DNA of 64,000 nt from contig CALNHX010003536.1 of NCBI GenBank assembly GCA_940337035.1, positions 62,001 to 126,000 of the forward strand. The letters are read 5' to 3'. How positions within the stretch are numbered: the stretch's first letter is position 1; every line of letters starts with the position of its first letter. Source of the DNA: Agriotes lineatus (lineage: Eukaryota > Arthropoda > Insecta > Coleoptera > Elateridae). The position numbers were made by a program, and so were the translations under genes. Shown here piece by piece: positions 11,170 through 23,400 of the stretch. The notes under the pieces are model-generated. The model was not told the origin of the DNA. It was given only the letters and a program-made list of their open reading frames with translations, and did not search any database.

Positions 11170-11917
11170 AAGACCGGCCGTAAGTAAATAAAGCGGACGT
11201 ATGCGGGTTATGTCGTGAACACCTAAATAACATTATTTATCACAAACTTGTAAACACACTTATCGGGCCTATTCCTTTGAATCTCTTTTTACCAAATTGG
11301 ACCTGAAATAAATTGTAAAATTATAACTTGCATAAACAAATGGACATTCGAGCTCTAGATTCAAGTGGCAGACTTATGTTACGTATGGAATTTTAGTTCA
11401 AGCTTGACTGTCTTCTCAAGCGTTCTGCTTCAGGTTTTCCAGACAAAAAACAGAAAAGTTTTGGGTTTTTGAGGTTGCATAGTAAAAATAAATTATTTAT
11501 ATTTACTTGTGCATTGCGGCTTTGCGCTTGCGGCATTCTTCTGGAACGTAACCCGCACGAACGGCGAGGTAAGCCTGTATGTGCATCTGCTTTCCGAAAG
11601 ATCCGTCACATTACTATGTAACAAGCACTTCTACGATTGCTCTTTTCTAGAGTAAGTTGAAATCATTTTTCGGCTTCGCTTGAATGTTTTCTCCATATAC
11701 CAATTACTTCAGGACTAGCCTGTATATTGTTTTCAGATAATAATTAAATTGTATTTCGAACTATTTCAATTTATTAGTTCGCTCATTTCGTACCAATTCT
11801 GGAAAGCCCCACAAACATTCGCTGGCTTATCTCAAAGGCCCAGTTTGCAGCATTTCGATTGTCCGAAAGCGGAGGCATTATATTTTCGTTCCTCAAACAA
11901 GCCACTTGCTCGCGAGA
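11170..11917. other. No recognised feature
   Basis: AT-rich spacer between the nested MITE and the composite satellite. No gene or structured repeat is seen. Confidence 0.4.
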
Positions 11918-12029
11918 ATTTTCTTCGTGCTAATTACGCCACGACGATTGTGTTTGAAAGCTGAAAATTGAATTCAGGTACGATGGGTTTTTCTTTCTGT
12001 TATCCTCCTATTAATTGCATTTCTTTAGC

Positions 12030-12560
12030 TTTTACCAGGAATGATTTTTGCCTGGAACTCACAAGTTTTACCAGGAATTATTTTCGCCTGGAACTCACAA
12101 GTTTTTACCAGGAATTATTTCGCCTGGAACTCACAAGTTTTACCAGAAGTTATTTTCGCCTGGAACCCACAAGTTTTTACCAGGAATTATTTTCGCTTGG
12201 AACCCACACGTTTTCACCAGGAATTATTTTCGCCTGTAACTCACAAGTTTTTACCAGGAATTACTTTCGCCTTGAACTCACAAGTTTTTCCAGGAATTAT
12301 TTTCGCCTGAAACCCACAAGTTTTACCAGGAGTTATTTTCGCCTGGAACCCACAAGTTTTTACCAGGAATTATTTTCGCCTTGAACTCACAAGTTTTACA
12401 AGGAATTATTTTCGCCTGAAACCCACAAGTTTTACCAGGAGTTACTTTCGCCTGGAACCCACAAGTTTTTACAAGGAATTATTTTCGCCTGGAACCCACA
12501 AGTTTTTACCAGGAATTATTTTCGCCTGTAACTCACAAGTTTTACCAGGAATTATTTTTT
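12030..12560 (+). repeat. 36-bp minisatellite, about 14 copies plus a partial
   Basis: The consensus contains TTTTACCAGGAATTATTTTC and GCCTGGAACYCACAAG. Copies are 34-37 bp. The same motif is present in about 2, 1 and 1 full copies in the next three units (13430, 14390 and 15295). The CCAGG...CCTGG pairs give each copy weak dyad symmetry. Long open frames here are a by-product of the repeat. Confidence 0.9.
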
Positions 12561-13243
12561 ATTCGGAAATCTTCTCCTGCAAGTAATCATTTTCGCCTGA
12601 TAATTTTACATTTGGAGGCCAGCTTCCTGTCACAATTTTAAACGGCCGTCAGCTACCTTCAGCGTCGATGCTGCAATGTGGTCTGCACTTGGTCAAACCG
12701 CCGCATCGCGTTAAGAATAATCCTGTGTAGCAACTCCTCGACTGCACTACCGCTTAAGAAGTACAGGACGCCAGAAGTTAGTGCTTTCGATTATTAAACC
12801 TGGGCTGGTTATACCAGTACTTCAATTTGTTTCCCATTGAGTAGAACATTCACTGTTGTTTAATTAAAGATAGCTTTGAATTTTTATGTGCACTTTACGC
12901 CCTTTTTGTGGAAGGAGCACCCACGTTTTTTTTGCTTTATAACAGCTTAGACAGAGAGGTTTTTTATAAATAACAGCGATATGCATATCACTCGATTTAC
13001 CTTGCTATTTCAATTAATTTAACCACCCACAAAGGGGTTATTTGTATTAACGCGTGTGGCAACCTTTACTTTGTTTGCTTGTATTATTGCAAATTTTGAA
13101 TAAACTCCATATTGCATAAATCACAGTTATTGACTGCAAGATTGTTTAATATTTAATAAACTCTGATTACTTGTAGTTCATTTATTTTTAATCGAAACCA
13201 TCTGGTTTCTGGCGCCCAACAATATTTTTTTGAAGACTTTACA

Positions 13244-13312
13244 GGGATGCACAGCTGGTGATTTGAACCCACGACCATATCGTCGATTGAGTTAGCTCGA
13301 CCATCGCGGTAA
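13244..13312 (-). repeat. tRNA-like segment, unit 1/2 junction
   Basis: The minus strand has a box B-like GGGTTCAAATC, preceded by a box A-like region around GAGCTAACTCAATCGACG. This is the most diverged of four copies in the array. Confidence 0.45.
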
Positions 13313-14196
13313 GTGTTTTTCTTCGTGTTAATTACGCCACGACGATTGTGTTTGAAAGCTGAAAATTGAATTCAGGTACGATTGGTTTTTCTTTCTGTTA
13401 TCCTCATATTAATTGCATTTATTTAGCTTTTACCAGGAATTATTTTCGCCTGGAACCCACAAGTTTTTACCAGGAATTATTTTCGCCTGGAACTCACAAG
13501 TTTTACCAGGAATTATTTTTTATCCGGAAATCTTCTCCTGGAAATTTTACCTGGAAGTAATCATTTTCGCCTGATAATTTTACACTTGTAGGCCAGCTTC
13601 CCGTCACAATTATAAACGGCCGTCAGCTACCTTCAGCGTCGATGCTGCAATGTGGTCTGCTCTTGGTCAAGCCGCCGCATCGTGTTAAGAATAATCCTGT
13701 GTAGCAACCCCTCGACTGCACTACCACTTAAGAAGTACAGGACGCCAGAGTTTAGTGCTTTCGGTTGTTAAACCCGGGCTGGTTATACCAGTACTTCAAT
13801 TTATTTCCCATTGAGTAGAACATTCAGTGTTGTTTAATTAAAGATTTGAATTTTTATGTGCACTTTTGGCCTTTTTGTGGAAGGAACACCCACGTTTTTT
13901 TTTGCTTGCAACAGCCTAGACAGAAAGGTTTTTTATAAATGACAGCGATATGTATATCACTCGATTTATCTTGCTATTTCAATTAATTTAATGACCCACA
14001 ACAGAGTTATTTGTATTAACGCCATGTGGCAACCTTTAGTTTGTTTGCTTGTATTATTGCAAATTGCTTAAATCACAGTTATTGACTGCAAGATTGTTTA
14101 ATATTTAATAAACTCTGATTACTTGTAGTTCATTTATTTTTAATCGAAACCATCTGGTTTCTGGTGCCCAACAATATTTTTTTGAAAACTTTACAG

Positions 14197-14263
14197 GGGT
14201 GCATAGCTGGTGATTTGAACCCACGACCATATCGCCGATTGAGTTAGCTCGACCATCGCGGTA
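14197..14263 (-). repeat. tRNA-like segment, unit 2/3 junction
   Basis: Box B-like GGGTTCAAATC and upstream GAGCTAACTCAATCGGCG on the minus strand, at the same place in the satellite unit. Confidence 0.45.
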
Positions 14264-15110
14264 AGTGTTTTTCTTCGTGCTAATTACGCCGACGATTGTG
14301 TTTGAAAGCTGAAAATTGAATTCAGGTACGATGCGTTTTTCTTTCTGTTATCCTCATATTAATTGCATATATTTAGCTTTTACCAGGAATTATTTTCGCC
14401 TGGAACTCACAAGTTTTACCAGGAATTATTTTTTATCCGGAAATCTTCTCCTGGAAATTTTACCTGGAAGTAATCATTTTCGCCTGATAATTTTACACTT
14501 GGAGGCCAGCTTCCCGTCACAATTATAAACGGCTGTCAGCTACCTTCAGCGTCGATGCTGCAATGTGGTCTGCTCTTTGTCAAGCCGCCGCATCGTGTTA
14601 AGAATAATCCTGTGTAGCAACCCCTCGACTGCACTACCACTTAAGAAGTACAGGACGCCAGAGGTTAGTGCTTTCGGTTGTTAAACCCGGGCTGGTTATA
14701 CCAGTACTTCAATTTATTTCCCATTGAGTAGAACATTCAGTGTTGTTTAATTAAAGATTTGAATTTTTATGTGCACTTTTGGCCTTTTTGTGGAAGGAAC
14801 ACCCACGTTTTTTTTTTGCTTGCAACAGCCTAGACAGAAAGGTTTTTTATAAATGACAGCGATATGCATATCACTCGATTTATCTTGCTATTTCAATTAA
14901 TTTAATGACCCACAAAGGAGTTATTTGTATTAACGCCATGTGGCAACCTTTAGTTTGTTTGCTTGTATTATTGCAAATTGCTTAAATCACAGTTATTGAC
15001 TGCAAGATTATTTAATATTTAATAAACTCTGATTACTTGTAGTTCATTTATTTTTAATCGAAACCATCTGGTTTCTGGTGCCCAACAATATTTTTTTGAA
15101 AACTTTACAG

Positions 15111-15178
15111 GGGTGCATAGCTGGTGATTTGAACCCACGACCATATCGCCGATTGAGTTAGCTCGACCATCGCGGTAA
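15111..15178 (-). repeat. tRNA-like segment, unit 3/4 junction
   Basis: Same structure as the copy at 14197. The two copies are almost identical. Confidence 0.45.
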
Positions 15179-15862
15179 GTGTTTTTCTTCGTGCTAATTA
15201 CGCCGACGATTGTGTTTGAAAGCTGAAAATTGAATTCAGGTACGATGCGTTTTTCTTTCTGTTATCCTCATATTAATTGCATATATTTAGCTTTTACCAG
15301 GAATTATTTTCGCCTGGAACTCACAAGTTTTACCAGGAATTATTTTTTATCCGGAAATCTTCTCCTGGAAATTTTACCTGGAAGTAATCATTTTCGCCTC
15401 ATAATTTTACACTTGGAGGCCAGCTTCCCGTCACAATTTTAAACGGCCGTCAGCTACCTTCAGCGTCGATGCTGCAATGTGGTCTGCTCTTGGTCAAGCC
15501 GCCGCATCGCGTTAAGAATAATCCTGTGTAGCAACCCCTCGACTGCACTACCACTTAAGAAGTACAGGACGTCAGAAGTTAGTGCTTTCGGTTGTTAAAC
15601 CCGGGCTGGTTATACCAGTACTTCAATTTCTTTCCCATTGAGTAGAACATTCATTGTTGTTTAATTAAAGATAGCTTTGAATTTTTATGTGAACTTTACG
15701 CCCTTTTTGTGGAAGAAGCACCCACGTTTTTTTGCTTATAACAGCCTAGACAGAAAGGTTTTTTATAACTGACAGCGATATGCATATCATTCGATTTACC
15801 TTGCTATTCAATTAATTTAACGACCCACAAAGGGGTTATTTGTATTTTTTTGAAGACTTTAC

Positions 15863-15930
15863 AGGGGTGCATAGTGGGGATTTGAACCCACGACCATATC
15901 GCCGATTGAGTTAGCTCGGCCATCGCGGTA
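15863..15930 (-). repeat. tRNA-like segment closing the satellite
   Basis: This is the best-preserved copy. The minus strand reads GATGGCCGAGCTAACTCAAT (box A-like) and GTGGGTTCAAATCCCCAC, a perfect T-arm stem and loop. The spacing between the boxes is about 10 nt shorter than in a normal tRNA, so this is a SINE head or tRNA relic, not a working tRNA. Confidence 0.5.
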
Positions 15931-15940
15931 ATTGTACGAA

Positions 15941-17193
15941 ATTTTTCAAGAGCTTCCGCGTTGTACGCGCAGCAAGAAGGTTGATCTGCAGTTTTGGCTA
16001 CCATCGTTAATGATTTAATTAATTAACCGCAGGTCAGCTTCTTTGTTGTGTCAAAGTGGCTTTCACTTGTTTTCTTACCTGCAGTGACACTTTCTTCATT
16101 GACAACCGCTCCTTGCTGGTGACGAATAGCAAAGCTTGCGACCTAAACCTAAAGCATACACCATTTTGCATATTCTTAGATATTTATTTTAATATACCAC
16201 TATGTTTACAACTATATAAAATAAGATAATAAACTGTTTACCTGTTAATACTCAAGCAGCCATAATATACAAAATATCGATAGAAACCGAAATTTATATT
16301 GTACGTATTTCAACAATTCCACAACCCAGTTCTAAATAGACAAAGTAAGACCAAGAACTTTATTACACAATGTGGAATCAAAATACCAATATAAACACAG
16401 TATGGTACAGAAAGAAATACATCGTTACAACTCTGTACAGCGTTCTTCAGATTTGCGCAAGTAATTACACTGCGTATGCGCTTTATCAATATATTAACGT
16501 TTAAAGTCTACAAAAAAAATAGTACGAGCTTAGATTACAACTTTACAGAGTATGGACAACGAAATATTCAGATTGTTCAGAGTGCTAAGGATATATTACA
16601 AAAGTCAACAAGCGTGTGAACATTTACAGGCCCGACGGCTTCTTCTAATGCCGGGCTACATGCTCTTAGTGTGAAGGATAAAGTAAAATTACTCTACTTT
16701 TGCATAAACTCTCGACTAACACAAACGAGTAATTACGAACAGAAGCAACAGTTAAAAGATTTAAAAGGTACTGTTTAGACACGTATCAACTCTTACATAA
16801 ATAGATTTTTGCTAAAGCATATAACAGAATAGAAACAACTTTACGTTCATCGGTTTTCATAAGCCTCGAGTGATTTGCGAATACACCGAAGTAGGCGATG
16901 GTTTATTGCTAGCTACTAGAAGTGCTACGTCCACTAATGTTGTTTAAAATGTACGATGCAAAGACACACGATGAACTTAGCTGTTGCTCATTTCACAGTC
17001 CTCTACTAATCAGGGAATAATCATAAATGACGCTTATATAAAACTAAAATGTAACGATAAATATATAAGATAAACAATATTAATCATACACAATCAGTGC
17101 GTATAGGTTACAAGTAAGTGGGTTAAAACTACAACCGAATAAACTATTCAACAAATACGGTTAATAGTGACAGTAATTAGGCTGATCGGCTAA
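15941..17193. other. Unrepeated AT-rich sequence 3' of Chc
   Basis: No repeats or genes recognised. Part of it may be a long Chc 3' UTR. Confidence 0.4.
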
Positions 17194-17350
17194 TTTATTT
17201 ATTTGAAACGAAACATATACCACTGGGCGAATCTAACTAACCTCGTCCGGTCGGAACCACAAATAACGGCGGCATGCTCAGCTCCCAACTCAAACTATTG
17301 TCATTTAATTCTGTCCGTAAATTATGGAAAGTCTAATTTAATAACCTACA
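17194..17350 (-). promoter_or_regulatory. Chc: Chc 3' UTR with overlapping AATAAA signals
   Basis: About 150 nt past the stop, the minus strand reads AATAAATAAA (17194-17203), two overlapping polyadenylation signals. This is the nearest plausible 3' end. A longer 3' UTR into 16.2-17.2 kb, which holds no recognised repeat, cannot be excluded. Confidence 0.55.
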
Positions 17351-17442
17351 TTACATTCCGTAGCCCTGGTACTGCATTTGGGGCGCATAGGCAGCGGGGG
17401 GAGCGTATGCTTGAGGTGGCACGTATTGTTGTGGGGGAATTC
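17351..17442 (-). CDS. Chc: Chc exon 16 (C-terminal tail) and stop
   Basis: The exon encodes a 29-residue tail, [15 protein letters not shown]... to ...YQGYGM, then TAA at 17351-17353. Pro/Tyr/Gln/Ala-rich tails of similar length end other animal clathrins. The acceptor is CGTTGCAG and the intron is 49 bp. Confidence 0.93.
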
Positions 17443-20400
17443 CTGCAACGAAAATTGGTTACTTACGCACAATTTCGAACAAATCACTCACCCATGCCTG
17501 GGCCAGCGGTAAGCATGAGCTGCGGTTCGGGAATCATCATTGGCTTATGCGTCTCCTCGGCCGACTCGCTCTCCCTTTGCGCTTCGGATTGTTCTAATTT
17601 TTCTACTTTAACAGACAATTCTCTCGTAACTTGAATCATATAAGGCATGGCGAAGTCCATAATATTATGCTTCCAGGCCAATTCTAAGATCACATCTGGC
17701 TTTAGCAGGTCGTAGCACTGCAACATATTAATGTGAGTAACAACCACGCACGTAGCAATCATTGAAAACCACCTGATATAAGCATGCCGCGAAGCAGTCG
17801 AACGCCTTCCTCTCGAGGAACCACGCCAGCAGCTCCTCGGCAAGCTCGCTCTGCCTGGACTCGGCTGTGTACTCCATGGCGTCGCGGAACAGCCGATCCT
17901 TTTTACACAGCTCGACGCTCTGTTTCCACCTGTTGTTGCCTTTGTATAGATAGGCGGCTATGCGTCGGAATTCGGTCAGTTCGTGCTTTTCGAGCCTCTG
18001 CGCCAAGCCGATGTTGTCGAAGTTGTCAAAGGCATCGATCGACGTTCTCAGACCCTGCAAAATCATTTTTATTCACAAACGCAATCATGAAACTATCTGT
18101 ATGTACAGTCCTGCCACGCAGTGAAAATATAAATAGTTTTAAATAAAGAGTTAAATACCAAATACTACTAATAACAAGAAGGTGATTCGTAGTAGTCAAA
18201 GCACATGTTAAAAGTGAGGTTAAAATTTTTAAAACGAAGACGAGATCGAAAATGTATTAAAAACACATCACATGGAGAAGCAACTAATTAACCAGCAAAC
18301 TACGTTATCAAGATTGTTGTACTGGTTAATACATAAAAATTAAAAATTTGACAGTCATTAATCACATGGCGCCGCGCATCGCATAATGCCCACTTGAATC
18401 AGGCAATGCAGGACTAATATTTGAATAAAACGTATCAAGATGACGATATGCAATTACATGTTTAAAATTATTTGATGGAGAAATTTGCATAGGAGCAAGC
18501 GTTACACACGGACTGATGTTTTGAGTACATCCCCATTGAGACTGCGAGAAGCGCCTCGAGCAAATTGTTGCGTGCCTGTCACCAGGCTATCGATACTTGT
18601 TCCTTATATAAGCCATAAAAATAAAACGAAGAATGGGACACAGAAACCCTCCAAGAACAAAGAGAAAAAAGGGGAAAGAGCAATAGAGGAGCAACTCATG
18701 AATCATAAAAAAATTTAAACATTCAAACGGAATGGGATTCTTAATGGAAATAATTTTAAAGTAGGAAAACTAGGGAAAAAAAGAAATTGTTACAAGAAAA
18801 AATGTTAAAAAGCGGCGGAAGAAAGACAACAAGCAAGACTGAAGCTACTGCAATTCAAAGGAACAAAAACAGTTATATACGAAAGCTTGAAACAAAGCTC
18901 ATGACTATGCAGGCAAGAAGAAGAAAAAAAAAATAGAGGAGATAAGAGGAATAACACAATAAAATGGTATATTATTTTTATAAACATTTAAGAGCAAAAA
19001 AAAAAACAAGAAACTTGTTTAGAACAAACAAGATTTTCACGAAATTCTATAGGAACAACCTTTCAACACAATCCAACTAGTAAAGCAGCTATACAAAGAA
19101 AAAGAAACAACAAAAATGGAAGATTTAAAACAATTGATAGATGAGATAAAGAAAGAATTCAAAGACTTACCGAAAGAGACAAAGGAACTGAAAACAAATT
19201 ATAAAAGGCAAAGAAGAAGTAAAAAATCTAAGAGAAAGCTACAAAGTAAAGAAAACCAATGAAAAATGGAGAAAGAAGAGATAATGAATAGTTACAAAAC
19301 TCGAAAAAAAATACAGAAAAAAGAAAGAGAAGAAAAACATAGCAGTCAAACGATTATGAGCACACTTCAATATCGTTGATTTGGTAATAGACAACTGACA
19401 ATTGGTTTAGAATTTTTATAAAAAAACAAAGCAATTGTTTGTTAGAATATACGAGTTTTGATCATAAAAAAATTACCCAATGGTTTTTATGTAGGCCAAA
19501 ACAATTGACTATCACGCATTAATATCATCAATTCGCTAAAAAAAACTGCCGATTGGTCTACAATTTTTATAAAAAAAAACAGCAACTGTGTAGCAGATAT
19601 AAAAAACACTTACAGCCGTATGCATAGTCGTGCGCCAGCGGCTTGCCGGTGACTGGCCGGGGTTTCGTTATGAATAGTATGTTGGCGGCACTGTACGTCT
19701 ATGTCATAGACATACAGTGCTGCCAACATTCTATTCATAACAAAACTACGGCAGGTCGTTGGCGAACGACTATGCATACGGGTGTTAGAATGTTACAGTA
19801 CCAGCCTTGACCATAGAAAATTTCCCTATGTTTTGTATTAAGGCCAAAACAATTGACTATCACATATCAATAACATATTGTAACGATCCTGCTGCCTGTC
19901 ATTGCCCCGGAATGATGACTCAGTGCCCCGATTGTTCTAGTGCCTCGAGAAACGACCTTGCAACCTTGGACCCCAGGTGCAGAGGTGTGACGTCAGCGCC
20001 CTTGGAGCCAGCTGCGAGATTGCATCATGCAGTTCCCAGAAAGGTCGAGCGAAGTCTAGATTGATCTCGAAGGAAATTACCCAAATATAAATACACGGCC
20101 GCCGGAATTCTCAAGAGTTCTCATTCAGCTCGAAAGGCGTAAGCTGCTACATAAATAGACGTGTATAAAATAGCCACATAAATAGTTGATGTTTAATCCA
20201 GTGTAAATAAATAGAGTGTATAAGCATATAAATCATTACTGTTAAGCCGTATATAAATAATAAATTAATTAGTGTATTGTTGCTCGAAATAGTGCCTGTA
20301 GGTTCGTTAGTTTAAGTACTTTGTGTTCTGCCTTGTTAATTCGTGTGTTTGTAAATAATAATAATTGATAGTTGTAAATAAATGTTTAATACAAGAAGCG

Positions 20401-23400
20401 TTGTATAATTTTTAAATAGCCCGAGTGTAAAAACCTAACAATATCAAATAATAGAAAACTTAAAATTGGTCTAGAATTTTTATTAAATGCATAATGGAAA
20501 ATTATATCAGTTTTGGCCATAGAAAATTGCCCTGAGGTTGTTATGAAGATTAAAACAATTGACTATCACACATCAATATAATTGATTTGTTAAAAGAAAA
20601 CTGACGATTGGTCTCGAATTTTTATAAAAAGCAAAGCAATTGTTTGTTAGATATGAAAAACAAACAGAAAATTTCCCAGTGGTTTGTATTAAGGCCAAAA
20701 CAATTGACTATCACATACGGTGTTGTGAAAGTTGTTATTTTTGTAACAAATTGTTACTTTTCCATTTAGTTGGTTACTTTGTTACTATAAGTATAATTTT
20801 TGTTACTTTTTCCTTTAAACTAAAAACTTGGAAATTTGGTACTGATTTACCGCCTGAAGTGGCACTTTCTATACTCACTGTAATATCAACAGGATTGAAT
20901 CAGTGAGATGTTTATAGTTAGTTTAGTTATTTAACCGCAGAAGGCGTTTAAGACAGTTGACAGTTTTGGCAGTATTCACTTATATAAATAATATTCAATT
21001 ATGGGGTAAAAGCTTAAAGAAAGTCATGGACAGGTATTATTTTGTGTTTTCTAAATTTAATAGCAACTTGTTCCGTTTATTTTGAAAGTTTTACTATGTT
21101 TTTTCAGATAATAAATTTTGCTATAAAAGTTTGCAACTTTCATTCCAATTCAACTCCTTACACTTCAAACTGGAATTTTGAGAGAAATTTTGTTACTAAC
21201 ATGTTTAGTTTTGTTACGTTGGCACTGTTAGCAGTGTTATTAAAAATTATTCTCAAATTGCACAACACTGATTACATATCAAGTGAAAAGTGAACACTGG
21301 CAACACTGTATCAGTTTTACAAGCTCCTTTATATTTATAGTGGTGTTTAATTATTATATTCACCTATATCCGAATAAAGTCTCAAAATCTCAAATATAGC
21401 GTCCAAAGTGTATGTGCAATTGTTAGTAGTGTGAAATTTTGTCTTTAAAAACCAAATTTTGAAGTCAAAGTTAGTGAGGTTAGAATGTCCGTCAATCCAT
21501 GTGCGTTGTGTAATCAGGAATTAGGAGATAAATCCCAGTCGTGTGATAGCTGCCACGCACTAGTACATGTTACTGAAAAATGTACAGGTGTATAAGCCCT
21601 CAAGTTGTGAAATCTGCTCTCAAAAATAAATCAAGGCTGTACGACATCGATTATAGAATAACTGCCGATCAAAACAAGTTAAAACAGGAACAGATGAAAA
21701 AACTTCGAGATGAGCTAGAACTCAGACAAGATCAGGGTGAAGTCAATCTCGCATTAAAATGTATTCTTGGCATTCCAAAAATTATCTCAAATGAAAGTAA
21801 AAAAAAAAAAAACACCATTAACCCCATTACCACTCTACTACCAAAACGTCGGAGGCATTCGCACTAAACTAGATAACCTCAACAATGTGGCTTGTGGTAA
21901 TTAGGATATTATTGTACTGGTAGAAAGCTGGCTATCAAATGCAATTAATGACTCCGAACTCAATCTAACTAATTATACTGTGTTTCGTATGGATCGCAAT
22001 ATCCTTACAAGCACCAAATCAGGAGGAGGGTGCATAGTTATAGCCACACGAAGTCATTTAGAAGGTGGTCTTATAAAAATAAATGAAGTCAGCATAGAAC
22101 AGCTGTTCGTACTTTGCAAATACGGGAATGAAGCGTTTATTATAGGTGGAGTAACCTATATACAGTCTGTTCAACAAAAAAGGCCCCACCTTCTAGCTAC
22201 TTTATTATTTATTTTAAACCCAATAAACCTTATATCAAATCAAATGGCACATAAAAACCTACATTTTAACACTATCAAAAATTTTTTATCTTCAATTGTT
22301 TTCGAGTGGTGACGTCACATGCAATTTTTTTAAATGACACTATATATTTTTTTACATTTTCTGGTAGAGGTTTTTTTTCTCTTTTCAACAATATAAATAT
22401 TTTATGCTCTTACATATGAAAATTTTCAAGAAAAATTTAAAAACTTTTTTATTGGTGGGAGGCCACGATACAAAACTATAAACAAAAGTGTAACTCAGAA
22501 AAACAAAACAATAAACACTTTAGATTATTCTGAAATCTGATAGTTAAAGCGTTTGGCTACTATTTGTTTTGTTTTTCTGAGTTACACTTTTGTTTACAGT
22601 TTTGTATCATGGCCTCCCACTGTGAAAAAGTTTTTGTAATTTTTCACGAATTTTTTTTTATGTAAGTACATGAAATATTTAATTGTTGACAAGAGAAAAA
22701 AAACCTCTATCAGAAAATGTAAAAAAATATATAGTCATTTAAAAAAATTGCATTTGACGTCACCACTCTGAAACAATTGAAGATAAAAATTTGTTGATTG
22801 TGTTAAAATGTAGGTTTTTATGTGCCATTCGATATGATATAAGATTTATTGGGTCTAAAATAAATAATAAAGTAGCTAGAAGGCGGGGCCTTTTTTGTTG
22901 AACAGACTGTATACCACCACAATCAAATGTTGCAACTTACTCGCTCCACTGTGATTCAATCGAAGGAATATTTCAAAATTACCCTTCCCATAAACTACTA
23001 ATCATTGGTGACTACAACCTCCCAGAAGCCACCTGGTCAAACGACAAATATGGCATCAATGTAACATGTCCTCAAGGTTCATCCGCCATGGTTCTAGGTC
23101 AGTGCTTTGGATTCTTTCAAATGTGTCAAGTTAATGCTATTCCTAATAATAGAAATGTCTTTTTAGACCTAGCTTTTAGTAACTTTAAGGTTATTGATAT
23201 TTCGAACTCAGCTGATCCTATTTTTCCAAATATTTTTTTTCTATAATAATTTTCAAGGTCAACTTTCTAGGGGATAAGTTGCATTCCTGCAGGGTCCCTA
23301 GTTTTAATAATGTTGGTACATAGATTTTTAGTTCTTTTCTTCCACTAAAAAGATGATTGTCATTTTGACAGATATGTCATAATAGTGGGTAAAACGAACA

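Larger units (their letters stand above)
11918..15940 (+). repeat. Composite satellite, four units of ~0.75-1.4 kb
   Basis: Units start at about 11918, 13318, 14270 and 15182 with TTCGTGYTAATTACGCC...GACGATTG. Each holds a 36-bp minisatellite block, then GTCAGCTACCTTCAGCGTCG, a long AT-rich middle, and a tRNA-like segment. Units 3 and 4 are very similar. The fourth is shortened near 15840. Unit length tracks the minisatellite copy number. Confidence 0.9.

Noticed and set aside
11968..12384. 138-codon repeat protein (ELTSFTRNYFRL motif)
   Set aside because: All three forward frames are open over the 36-bp minisatellite and the frame shifts with 35-37 bp copies. It reflects repeat structure, not a protein.
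12030..12560. CRISPR-like regular repeats
   Set aside because: The units are contiguous, with no unique spacers, in an animal genome. It is a minisatellite.
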